Counted from the first letter of the stretch, positions 1 through 5,321 are shown. The stretch is DNA of 8,687 nucleotides from Actinomycetota bacterium (GCA_013698195.1 JACCVK010000340.1:1-8687), one strand, 5' to 3'. Numbers and translations: made by a program. Notes: generated by a model not told the origin, from the sequence alone.

Positions 1-1
1 G

Positions 2-853
2 TTCACGCTGATCTGCCTGATGTCGTTCGCCTGGCGAACTGCCCCCTTCCCCGGCCAGAAGCGGCTCGGCGAGATGGTGGGCTGCTCGGATCGGACTATC
101 CGTGAGTACCTGGCCGAGCTGAAGGACGCCGGGCTTCTTCGGGTCCAGCGGCGGGGAAGGGGTCGAACGAACGTCTACCGCATCGACCAGCGGGGTCTTG
201 TTGCCAATGGAGCACCGGAAGATTCTTCCGCACCCTCTGTCGATGACCGGAAGCAGGGTTCCGTTCTAGACCGGAAGCAGGCTTCCGACAAAGAATACGA
301 AGTGGAAGAAACAACCTTTCCGACGGATGCGGAAACTTCCGCACCGTCGAGCGCGGACAAGCCGCCGAAGGCGATCAAGATCGAAGACCGGAACCTCCCA
401 CTCGATGCGCTGATGGAGGTCTGCGGCGTCGAGGAAGGCTCACCGAGGGAACGCGAGGCGGTGGCCGCGCTCAACGGGAGCCCTCGGCGGAAGCTCGCGC
501 ATCGAGGGATCCGCGAGATGGTCTGGGGAACCGTGCTCACCGACGAGGGTCGAGAGACACTGGTCGAGGGGGTCGAGCCTGAGCGACGGGAGTTCGAGCA
601 TATCGTCGTCGCCGAGATCCGCTACCGCTCGAAGCTCTACCGCGACCGCTTCCCCGACGTCGAGATGACACCGGGCGCTCTCCAGAAGTGGTTTCTCGAC
701 CTCAAGTCGAAGCCGGGCTCGAGAGGCGGAGTGAACCGATCGGCTGAGCCGGTCGAGCCCCTGCCGCCTCCACCGGAGAATCGGCAGGAGGCCGCCAAGC
801 GGATCCGCGAGATGACCGCGGCGATCGGTCGCTCCATCGGGAGCGACGGCTAA
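2..853 (+). CDS. Winged-helix DNA-binding protein, probable replication initiator (5' truncated)
   Basis: The frame is open to the left edge (FTLICL precedes the first ATG at 20) and the stop is TAA at 851. The true start is therefore probably outside the window; the visible part is 283 residues. The N-terminal ~60 residues form a winged helix-turn-helix: RLGEMVGCSDRTIREYLAEL is the HTH, followed by KDAGLLRVQRR and a wing ending NVYRI. This resembles HTH_36/phage replication-protein N-terminal domains. Residues ~70-125 are a hydrophilic, low-complexity linker (DRKQGS/DRKQAS, SSAPS/TSAPSS). The C-terminal part (~125-240) is mostly helical and ends LTP-like with MTPGALQKWFLDL, a layout seen in phage replication and regulator proteins. 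DNA in the linker carries inverted repeats, as in lambda O. A replication role is inferred from this architecture; a transcription regulator is the alternative. No helicase or polymerase gene lies next to it in the window. Confidence 0.85.
   Translation, partial: FTLICLMSFAWRTAPFPGQKRLGEMVGCSDRTIREYLAELKDAGLLRVQRRGRGRTNVYRIDQRGLVANGAPEDSSAPSVDDRKQGSVLDRKQASDKEYEVEETTFPTDAETSAPSSADKPPKAIKIEDRNLPLDALMEVCGVEEGSPREREAVAALNGSPRRKLAHRGIREMVWGTVLTDEGRETLVEGVEPERREFEHIVVAEIRYRSKLYRDRFPDVEMTPGALQKWFLDLKSKPGSRGGVNRSAEPVEPLPPPPENRQEAAKRIREMTAAIGRSIGSDG
216..343. other. Iteron-like inverted-repeat cluster, putative replication origin inside the initiator gene
   Basis: Four dyads of the form CGGAA-N-TTCCG lie in 128 bases: 216-230 (7-bp arms, 1-nt spacer), 248-263 (5-bp arms, 6-nt spacer), 272-287 (7-bp arms, 2-nt spacer) and 328-343 (7-bp arms, 2-nt spacer). 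A weaker GGAA...TTCC pair spans 304-321. Between the third and fourth strong dyads, 288-323 is purine-rich with only 14 of 36 bases G or C, in an otherwise very GC-rich window. The cluster coincides with the linker between the DNA-binding N-terminus and the C-terminal domain. In phage lambda, ori has four 19-bp dyad iterons plus an A-rich tract in the same place within gene O. Origin function here is inference. Operators for this protein or for the downstream ribbon-helix-helix protein are alternatives. Confidence 0.5.
245..287 (+). repeat. Two 19-bp direct repeats, 24-bp period
   Basis: GACCGGAAGCAGGSTTCCG occurs at 245-263 (S=G) and 269-287 (S=C), with a single mismatch. Related half copies are CACCGGAAG at 213-221 and GACCGGAA at 386-393. 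Each 19-mer contains the CGGAA/TTCCG dyad. In protein the repeat reads DRKQ(G/A)S. Confidence 0.85.
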
Positions 854-863
854 ACTTCGGATC

Positions 864-1076
864 ATGGACAGAGGCGAGCAACTCATATTCAGGGTCAGCT
901 CCGAGCTGAAGGCAGCGATCGACGCCGACGCGCTCGAGAAGCAGACCAACAAGACCGTGCTCCTGAATCGGATCCTCTCGAAGAGGTACAGGATCCCCTA
1001 CGAGCCGGGAGTCGCGTCGATCCGGCGCAAGACTCCGTTCGGTGGTGGACCGAAGGCGGCCGAGGACGCGGCGTGA
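864..1076 (+). CDS. Small ribbon-helix-helix (CopG/Arc-like) DNA-binding protein
   Basis: This 70-residue protein begins 10 bases after the preceding stop. Residues 7-13 (LIFRVSS) fit the beta strand of a ribbon-helix-helix fold. ELKAAIDADALEK fits helix A, NKT (29-31) the turn, and VLLNRILSKRYRI helix B; a short basic, glycine-rich tail follows. Such proteins dimerise, bind operator DNA through the paired strands, and often autoregulate. The Shine-Dalgarno sequence is weak, but ATG 864 is the only start that keeps the strand. It overlaps the next gene by 4 bases (GTGA). Its position just after the inverted-repeat cluster makes it one candidate ligand for those sites (inference). A role as antitoxin is not supported, because no toxin is adjacent. 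Confidence 0.8.
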   Translation: MDRGEQLIFRVSSELKAAIDADALEKQTNKTVLLNRILSKRYRIPYEPGVASIRRKTPFGGGPKAAEDAA

Positions 1077-1264
1077 GCAAGACGTTCCGCGCGAGCTTCG
1101 TCGACGATGCCGACCGCCAATGCGTCGGGAAGATCGCGTACCGCTCGAAGCCGATCGCCAAGCTCCGCATCCGGCAGCACCGCGGGAAGCACCCGCGAGA
1201 CCGGATGCGGGTCTACCGCTGCCCACACTGCCAGGGCTTCCACATCGGCAAGCGACCTTCGTGA
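1073..1264 (+). CDS. Small zinc-finger-like phage protein (CPHC...H)
   Basis: This 63-residue basic protein starts at GTG 1073, which overlaps the previous stop; GAGGA at 1062-1066 is correctly spaced. The C-terminus has YRCPHCQGFHIGK: C50, C53 and H57 are likely zinc ligands, with C17 (QCVGKIAYRS) the probable fourth. The order C-GK-x-Y ... YxC-x2-C-x3-H is common among short proteins of actinobacteriophages, which are normally annotated only as hypothetical or zinc-finger proteins. RNA or DNA binding is plausible from the many Arg/Lys residues but not shown. Its stop overlaps the GTG of the SWIM gene by 4 bases. Confidence 0.8.
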   Translation: MSKTFRASFVDDADRQCVGKIAYRSKPIAKLRIRQHRGKHPRDRMRVYRCPHCQGFHIGKRPS

Positions 1265-1725
1265 ACAAGAACGACATCGCCGTGCTCGCCGCCCGTCTCG
1301 ACGGGCCCGAGCTGGAGTTGATGAAGACGCTCCTGGGGAGCGATCAACCCCGCCAGGCGATCGTCCTGGCCGAGATCTTCACCTGCTTTCCGGAGGCGAA
1401 GCTCGACGACGACGGGTTCCGGGGAATCCCGCAACCCGAACCCGAGGAGGAGGAGGAGAGGACTGTGCCCGGACGCACATCGGTACACGACAAAGGGCGA
1501 CGCCTGCTCACGGAGGGGCGGCTCCGCGTTACGCACGTCACGCCGGTACAGCGGCTCATCGTCGCCGAGTGCAAGGGCGACACCGGCGAGATCTACGCGC
1601 TCGGCTTCGACCCGGTCAAGCGCGAGTGGCGCTGTACGTGCAAAGAGTTGAAGGGGCGGTGCTCGCATCTCGTGGCGCTCCAGCTCGTCACTGCGCTCCA
1701 GGGATCCGAGGAGGCCGCCGCATGA
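1261..1725 (+). CDS. SWIM zinc-finger protein
   Basis: This encodes a 154-residue protein from GTG 1261, which overlaps the preceding stop. The C-terminal half holds a SWIM motif, CxCx(n)CxH: C125, C127, C134 and H136 in WRCTCKELKGRCSHLVALQL. SWIM fingers bind zinc and mediate DNA or protein interactions. The N-terminal half (residues 1-55) is a helical segment of unknown role, joined by an acidic run (PEPEEEEER, ~59-67). That run is encoded by GAG repeats that read as tandem GGAGG Shine-Dalgarno sequences, followed 8 bases later by an in-frame GTG at 1465. The 86-residue product from there would be the SWIM unit alone. Either the two halves are one protein or a shorter form is also, or only, made. 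The gene is followed by an ATGA overlap with the next gene. Confidence 0.85.
   Translation: MNKNDIAVLAARLDGPELELMKTLLGSDQPRQAIVLAEIFTCFPEAKLDDDGFRGIPQPEPEEEEERTVPGRTSVHDKGRRLLTEGRLRVTHVTPVQRLIVAECKGDTGEIYALGFDPVKREWRCTCKELKGRCSHLVALQLVTALQGSEEAAA
1446..1467 (+). promoter_or_regulatory. Internal ribosome-binding site and GTG start within the SWIM gene
   Basis: GGAGG occurs three times in overlap (1446-1450, 1449-1453, 1452-1456). The last copy lies 8 bases before the in-frame GTG at 1465. Translation from there gives an 86-residue protein carrying the complete SWIM motif. Use of this start is inferred. Confidence 0.4.
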
Positions 1726-2324
1726 CGACAACGACTGAGCAGCTCAACTTCCTCGACCACTTCGAGGCGCTGCGATCCGCCGGGGCGATCGACGACCTCG
1801 GGCTCGACTTCGAGAAGCTCGAGGGGATGAGCTTCGACGAGTGGGAGTCGCTCGGGCGCTATCTCGGGCAGGGCAACTCCGCGTTCCGCTGGTCGATGGG
1901 TGATTGGCTTCTCTTCGGAGAGGGCTCCTACGGCGAGCGCCACTCGCAGGCGATGGACGTGACCGGGCTCCGGTTCCAGACGTTGAAGAACTATGCCTGG
2001 GTCGCCGGGGCGGTCAAGCGGTCCCGACGTCGGGACTCGGTCTCGTGGTCGCATCACGAGGCCATTGCCTCGTTGCCGCCGCGGGAGCAGCGCCGCTGGC
2101 TCGACAAGGCCGAGCGAGAGGAGATGACGGTCGAGACCCTGCGCGACTCACTCCGGGTCACGCGCTCCTCCGACTCGGACGATCCCGCCGAGCCCGAGCA
2201 ACGGATCACCGTCTCCGCCGCCGCTCGGCAGGTGTGGATCACGTCGGCAAAGGTGGGCGAGATGTACCACGTCCCGGCCGACTCGATGCTGCGGCTTGCC
2301 CGCGCGATTGGAGAGAAGATCTGA
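1722..2324 (+). CDS. KorB/ParB-like helix-turn-helix phage protein
   Basis: This 200-residue protein starts at ATG 1722 (ATGA overlap) behind a strong GAGGAGG at 1708-1714. Residues 56-141 have a distinctive pattern: RWSMGDWLLFGEGSYGER, then QAMDVTGLRFQTLKNYAWVA, SRRRDSVSWSHHEAIASL, and REQRRWLDKA...MTVETLRDSL. The TGLRFQTLKN segment fits the recognition part of a helix-turn-helix. The SWSHH...A.L.P.EQ..WL stretch resembles the post-HTH region of plasmid partition/KorB-type proteins. Proteins with this pattern are frequent in actinobacterial plasmids and phages. The tail (160-200) is another helical segment that may be HTH-like (SAAARQVWITSAKVGEMYHV). A sequence-specific regulator or partition role is likely; no ParA is present. 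It overlaps the next gene by one base (TGATG). Confidence 0.85.
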   Translation: MTTTTEQLNFLDHFEALRSAGAIDDLGLDFEKLEGMSFDEWESLGRYLGQGNSAFRWSMGDWLLFGEGSYGERHSQAMDVTGLRFQTLKNYAWVAGAVKRSRRRDSVSWSHHEAIASLPPREQRRWLDKAEREEMTVETLRDSLRVTRSSDSDDPAEPEQRITVSAAARQVWITSAKVGEMYHVPADSMLRLARAIGEKI

Positions 2325-2653
2325 TGATGCAGCTCACGCTCGACGGGCGCGAGGTACAGCATCCCGCTCCGACGGGAGCCCGTCCGCCGCTGGGTCCTGC
2401 CCAGCGGGAGGTTCTTCGCAAGCTCGCGTTCGGATCGCTGACGACGACGCAGGCGGGTGTGATCGTCCACGACATCCGTCGCGAGCGAGGCCGCGGCTCC
2501 TGCGGGTTCGGCGCGAAGAACGGCCAGTCCGACTACTCCGGGCTCGGATGCTGCCGGTACGCCTCGACCGACGGCTCAGCGGTGATGAAGCGCCTCGCCG
2601 ATCGCGGCTACCTCGAGAGGCACGGCGGACTGTGGTTCGCGAAGTCGGCATGA
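2324..2653 (+). CDS. Small winged-helix-like protein with CC motif
   Basis: This encodes 109 residues from the first of two adjacent ATGs (2324, 2327), behind GGAGAGAAG. Residues 25-50 (AQREVLRKLAFGSLTTTQAGVIVHD) look like the first helices of a winged helix. YASTDGSAVMKRLADRGYLE plus RHGGLWF form the recognition helix and wing. In between is a glycine-rich insert containing C60, C76 and C77, which could bind a metal with one more ligand. The fold points to DNA binding, and its place among other small regulators agrees. Its target and role are unknown. It overlaps the following gene by 4 bases. Confidence 0.8.
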   Translation: MMQLTLDGREVQHPAPTGARPPLGPAQREVLRKLAFGSLTTTQAGVIVHDIRRERGRGSCGFGAKNGQSDYSGLGCCRYASTDGSAVMKRLADRGYLERHGGLWFAKSA

Positions 2654-3000
2654 GCGATCAGCTCGAACTTAACCTGGGGTCGCCTCGGGTACTCGTACGC
2701 CGGTCGGATCCCTCGACGCCGCGCGAGGCGGCCTTCTCGCAGTCGCGTCGAGGGGCGCATCTGGGCCGCGTCCCGCTCGCATACGCGAGCGGGGAGGAGA
2801 TAACCGACGTCGAGGCTGCGCATCGCAGCGGGCTCGACCGTATCGAGACGACAAGGCGAGCGTCTGAGCTGCGGAACGCCGTCCTGATCGAGCCTGTCCG
2901 ACTCGAGGATGGGCAGCTCAAGACGGACGTTCTCCCGACGGGCCGACGTGGGATGGTCTGTCGAATCACGGCGTCTGGGCGGGAGGCGCTTCAGTCCTGA
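2650..3000 (+). CDS. Small winged helix-turn-helix protein
   Basis: This encodes 116 residues from ATG 2650 (ATGA overlap; weak Shine-Dalgarno, so probably translationally coupled). After a basic leader, residues 50-80 read EEITDVEAAHRSGLDRIETTRRASEL followed by RNAVLIE, the usual arrangement of a winged HTH with recognition helix ETTRRASELRNA. TGRRGMVCRITASGREAL forms the wing and final helix. Phages often carry such proteins to control replication-module or host genes. Its coding sequence contains a perfect 9-bp hairpin at 2772-2793. The stop TGA (2998-3000) overlaps a CTG that appears to start the next gene. Confidence 0.8.
   Translation: MSDQLELNLGSPRVLVRRSDPSTPREAAFSQSRRGAHLGRVPLAYASGEEITDVEAAHRSGLDRIETTRRASELRNAVLIEPVRLEDGQLKTDVLPTGRRGMVCRITASGREALQS
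2772..2793. repeat. Perfect 9-bp inverted repeat with 4-nt loop
   Basis: CCCGCTCGC, loop ATAC, then GCGAGCGGG. It lies inside the winged-helix gene (encoding PLAYASGE). No T-run follows, so it is not a canonical terminator. It is followed at once by the purine tract GGAGGAGA. Confidence 0.75.
2981..2999 (+). promoter_or_regulatory. Ribosome-binding site supporting a CTG start
   Basis: GGGAGG at 2981-2986 lies 10 bases before CTG 2997-2999. That CTG overlaps the preceding TGA as CTGA, the same 4-base geometry as the ATGA and GTGA junctions throughout the window. There is no ATG, GTG or TTG in this frame from at least 2880 to 3176. Confidence 0.55.
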
Positions 3001-3707
3001 ATCCCCGCGGCGATTCTCACTACGCCTGGAAGGGCGAAGACGCCCGCGACGAGTCAAAGCGATCGCGAGTTTCGGGACGTGTACCTCTCGGTCTCTGCGA
3101 GTGCGGCGCTCGGGCGACTGATCGCTACCGGCTCGACGGATCGCTTGACAACGAGGATCCCGAGAACATCGGTCAGATGTGCCGCCGTTGCCTGATGGAG
3201 TATGACGGTCGGCTGGAGGCTCTCATCGCGCAGTCGAGTCGTGCGGCGCTCTCGAAAGTCAGGAAAGGCGAGGAGCGCACCTGCTCCGTCTGCGGTGGCT
3301 TGTTCTACGTCAAGCCGTCCCACGGCGTGAAGCGGAAGTTCTGCTCGATCGCATGTAAGGCGAAGGCTCAGAGCGACTCGCCAAGGGAGCGTAAGCGCAA
3401 GCGGGCGGCACGGCACGTCCGCGGCTGGTCAGTGAAGGCGAAGGCCGAGGATTGCTGTCGCAACTGCGACTCGCGCGATCGTCTCCACCTGCACCACATC
3501 ATTCCGCGCGGGCGCTGGAAGGCTGGACGCGCCGACCTTCGGAACGGCGTCGCTCTCTGTGAGAAGTGTCACATGGGCTGGCACCGTCGCGAGATCGAGA
3601 TCCCAGCCTCGATCTTCACGGCAGAGGAGGTTGCCTTCGTCTCGTCCGCCGACATCGGTCAGGACGTTGCCTACTGGATTGAGCGCAACTATCCCACGGT
3701 CTCCTGA
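2997..3707 (+). CDS. HNH endonuclease with three zinc-binding modules, probable CTG start
   Basis: The frame gives 236 residues if begun at CTG 2997; starting at the first ATG (3177) would lose the first 60. Those residues (NPRGDSHYAWKGEDARDESK, then PLGLCECG...RYRLDGSLDNEDPENIGQM) form the first half of a zinc module: C34 and C36 pair with C62 and C65 on the other side of the ATG, so the longer form is preferred. A second module has C96-x2-C99 and C116-x3-C120 (TCSVCGGLFY ... KFCSIACK). The third is a classical HNH: C154/C157, H166-H167 in HLHHIIPR, N183 (LRNGVALC), C188/C191, H192 and H196. HNH enzymes cut DNA using a metal bound at a beta-beta-alpha fold. In phages they act as homing or packaging-associated nucleases. 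The first two modules may position it on DNA; with no terminase nearby, a free-standing homing-type enzyme is more likely. Confidence 0.88.
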   Translation: MNPRGDSHYAWKGEDARDESKRSRVSGRVPLGLCECGARATDRYRLDGSLDNEDPENIGQMCRRCLMEYDGRLEALIAQSSRAALSKVRKGEERTCSVCGGLFYVKPSHGVKRKFCSIACKAKAQSDSPRERKRKRAARHVRGWSVKAKAEDCCRNCDSRDRLHLHHIIPRGRWKAGRADLRNGVALCEKCHMGWHRREIEIPASIFTAEEVAFVSSADIGQDVAYWIERNYPTVS

Positions 3708-3722
3708 CCTCCGCGATGGAGG
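3708..3722 (+). promoter_or_regulatory. Small hairpin around a start codon
   Basis: CCTCC (3708-3712) and GGAGG (3718-3722) can pair around a 5-base loop holding most of the ATG at 3716. It might make initiation of this gene depend on ribosomes arriving from the HNH gene. The stem is short, so this is only suggestive. Confidence 0.3.
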
Positions 3723-3862
3723 ATCCGCATCACCCGGCCGGGCTCACCGTGGACGACGCGCGTGACCTTCTGAATCGGAGTTTATCCGTCCGGGAACGGG
3801 CGTATGCTGACGCGAAGAAAGACCCCGACTGGATCCACCGCTACTACCCGAGGAGAAGCTGA
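3716..3862 (+). CDS. Very small acidic/basic hypothetical protein
   Basis: This encodes 48 residues from ATG 3716, starting 8 bases after the HNH stop. It begins MEDPHHPAGLTVDDARDLLN and ends in WIHRYYPRRS. The middle (LTVDDARDLLNRSLSVRERAYADAKK) is predicted helical; no family is recognised. There is no upstream Shine-Dalgarno. Instead, GGAGG lies just inside the gene and pairs with CCTCC before it (3708-3722), which could hide the start. It overlaps the next gene by one base (TGATG), and it fills what would otherwise be a gap, which supports it being real. Confidence 0.65.
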   Translation: MEDPHHPAGLTVDDARDLLNRSLSVRERAYADAKKDPDWIHRYYPRRS

Positions 3863-4026
3863 TGAACACGACCTCGCCCGTTCGCGACGCCGTCGCCGCG
3901 TTCTTCGCACTCATCGCCTTCGGGCTCGTCGTCATCGCTGTCGTGTGGATCGGCGGCCTGCTCTCCGCGATCCTCTACCGCGCGAGCACGGCGGGCTGGG
4001 ACGTCGGGATGAGGATCTGGACGTGA
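3862..4026 (+). CDS. Small single-span membrane protein
   Basis: This encodes 54 residues from ATG 3862, with AGGAG at 3851-3855 ideally placed. Residues ~11-38 are strongly hydrophobic (AVAAFFALIAFGLVVIAVVW, then IGGLLSAIL), giving one long membrane helix. The ends are short and polar, with WDVGMRIWT at the C-terminus. No family is recognised. It is too short and too simple to call a holin, and no lysin is nearby. It overlaps the next gene by 4 bases (GTGA). Confidence 0.75.
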   Translation: MNTTSPVRDAVAAFFALIAFGLVVIAVVWIGGLLSAILYRASTAGWDVGMRIWT

Positions 4027-4649
4027 GCGGCTACTCGGAGCTACGCGATCTCGGCGTCCGCTTCGTTTCTCCCGACGGGCCGATGCTGATCGCGAGTGCG
4101 CGAGAACCGCTCTTCCGCGCAAGCTGGACTTCAACGGTCGAGCTGCTCGCCGGTGAGCTGCGACATCTCGAGGCCGAGGGAATCGCGATCGAGCTGGATA
4201 TGGAGGAGCGGATGTTCCGGCTCGACGGGCTGCCGCGCTCCGATGCGCGGGCACGATCGGACGGCGTCCGGCTCTCGTTCTCGTCCAAGTGGGGGCCGCT
4301 TCGCTACGAGACCGCGGAGTTCACCGGCCGCTGGGGTGAGCCCGGCTGGCAACAGAACGTCCGCGCGATCGCGCTCTCGATGGAAGCTCTGCGCGCGGTC
4401 GATCGCTACGGCGTCTCGAAGCGTGGCGAGCAGTACCGCGGCTGGAAGGCTCTCTCGACCGGCACTGATCCTGCGGACTCGATCGCCACGCCGGAGATCG
4501 CACGGCGGTTCCTCGCCCGGTGGGGGCAGGGGATCAACGACACCGTCGAGGCGCAGCTCAACCGTGCGATCCGCGCGACGCATCCCGACACCGGCGGCGA
4601 CTCGGACGAGTTTCGGAAGGTGATGCGAGCACGGGAGCTGGTCGCGTGA
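4023..4649 (+). CDS. Protein with C-terminal J-domain-like segment (HPD)
   Basis: This encodes 208 residues from GTG 4023, with GAGGA at 4011-4015. The first ~150 residues are an unassigned domain with alternating strands (VRFVSPDGPMLIAS, IAIELDMEERMFRLDGL, VRLSFSSKWGPLRY). It continues with WQQNVRAIALSMEALRAVDR, where a group of conserved-looking Trp/Tyr residues follows (RYGVSKRGEQYRGWKAL). The last ~35 residues fit a J domain: helix VEAQLNRAIRAT, then HPD at 187-189 (HPDTGGDSDEF), then helix KVMRARELV. The HPD tripeptide in DnaJ proteins stimulates the ATPase of Hsp70/DnaK. Many actinophages encode such a protein, possibly to recruit host DnaK during replication, which is an inference here. 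It overlaps the ParB-like gene by 4 bases. Confidence 0.85.
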   Translation: MSGYSELRDLGVRFVSPDGPMLIASAREPLFRASWTSTVELLAGELRHLEAEGIAIELDMEERMFRLDGLPRSDARARSDGVRLSFSSKWGPLRYETAEFTGRWGEPGWQQNVRAIALSMEALRAVDRYGVSKRGEQYRGWKALSTGTDPADSIATPEIARRFLARWGQGINDTVEAQLNRAIRATHPDTGGDSDEFRKVMRARELVA

Positions 4650-5320
4650 AGATCCCGCGCGACGTTCGCTGGAATGGTCCCGAAAGCCTCATCCCTCTGC
4701 TCGTGCCGGTCTCGAAGCTGAAGGTGTTTCCGGGCAATCCGCGCCGGGGCAACGTCGAGCGGATCGGGGAGTCGCTACTCCGCTTCGGCCAGATGCGGGT
4801 GATCCCGTACCAGTCTTCGACCGGCTACATCGTCGCCGGGAATCACACCTACCGCGGTGCGGTCGAGATCGCCGAGTGGACGCACATCGCCGCGCTCCCG
4901 GCCACCCTCTCGGACGAGGAGGCGCTGGCCTACGTCGTCGCCGACAACCGAACCGCCGACCTCGGGGACTACGACGATGGCGCGCTCTCTACCGTGCTCG
5001 AGCGGCTGCTCGATTCGGGGAAGATCGCGGGCACCGGCTACACCGCCGAGGAGATCGAGGTCGAGATGGCCCGAACCCGAGATCTCGCCGGGACGGATCT
5101 GCCATCAGCTCTCACCGGCTCGGACGAGGCCGATGCCGCTCGCCAGGCGTCTGCCGCCGCCGCGCCGCTGATGCGCGACGTGATCCTCGCCTTCGACGCC
5201 GAGCGCTACGTCGAGTTCTCGCAGTACGTCAAGATGGTCAAGCATGAGCGCCGTCTCAACGACGCGAGCGATGCCGTGTTCCAGTGTGTCCGAGACGCCG
5301 CCCTGGCAGGAAAGGACTGA
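4646..5320 (+). CDS. ParB N-domain (ParB/Srx-like) protein
   Basis: This encodes 224 residues from GTG 4646, with GGGAG at 4633-4637. Residues ~16-105 match a ParB/Srx N-terminal domain. They include a lead strand LVPVSKLKVFPGNPRRGNVE, the helix RIGESLLRFGQ, the strand MRVIPYQ and the signature IVAGNHTYRGAVEIA (box II), then LPATLSDEEALAYVVADNRT. The GNHTYRGA box replaces the GERR motif of chromosomal ParB, which bears on CTP binding. Phage and plasmid relatives with GNHR/GNHT boxes are described variously as nucleases or orphan ParB proteins. The C-terminal part (~110-224) is helical with no ParB-type HTH visible. There is no ParA partner, so it is not a complete partition system. It ends 1 base before the next ATG. 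Confidence 0.9.
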   Translation: MKIPRDVRWNGPESLIPLLVPVSKLKVFPGNPRRGNVERIGESLLRFGQMRVIPYQSSTGYIVAGNHTYRGAVEIAEWTHIAALPATLSDEEALAYVVADNRTADLGDYDDGALSTVLERLLDSGKIAGTGYTAEEIEVEMARTRDLAGTDLPSALTGSDEADAARQASAAAAPLMRDVILAFDAERYVEFSQYVKMVKHERRLNDASDAVFQCVRDAALAGKD

Positions 5321-5321
5321 G

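Noticed and set aside
1042..1260. Upstream extension of the SWIM gene to ATG 1042
   Set aside because: It would overlap the zinc-finger gene entirely and adds an Arg/Pro-rich out-of-frame-looking sequence. GTG 1261 fits the overlap pattern.
864..1264. Toxin-antitoxin pair (ribbon-helix-helix plus next small gene)
   Set aside because: The neighbour is a zinc-finger protein with no RelE, PIN or other toxin features.
440..1277. Long open frames on the minus strand (here and under most + genes)
   Set aside because: GC-rich codon bias creates long antisense frames. These lack Shine-Dalgarno sequences and recognisable motifs, and overlap well-supported + genes.
2772..2793. Hairpin as a rho-independent terminator
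   Set aside because: No T-run follows, and it lies in mid-gene within an operon.
2909..3121. 70-residue + frame across the winged-helix/HNH junction
   Set aside because: It is a composition-driven Arg/Ser-rich shadow. The region is explained by the winged-helix gene and the CTG-started HNH gene.
3145..3173. TTGACA at 3145-3150 as a -35 promoter box
   Set aside because: The hexamer 17 bases downstream (ATCGGT) is nothing like a -10 box, and the site lies inside the HNH reading frame.
3177..3179. ATG 3177 as the HNH start
   Set aside because: It would cut a zinc module in half and leave an unexplained gap of ~176 bases in an otherwise gap-free operon.
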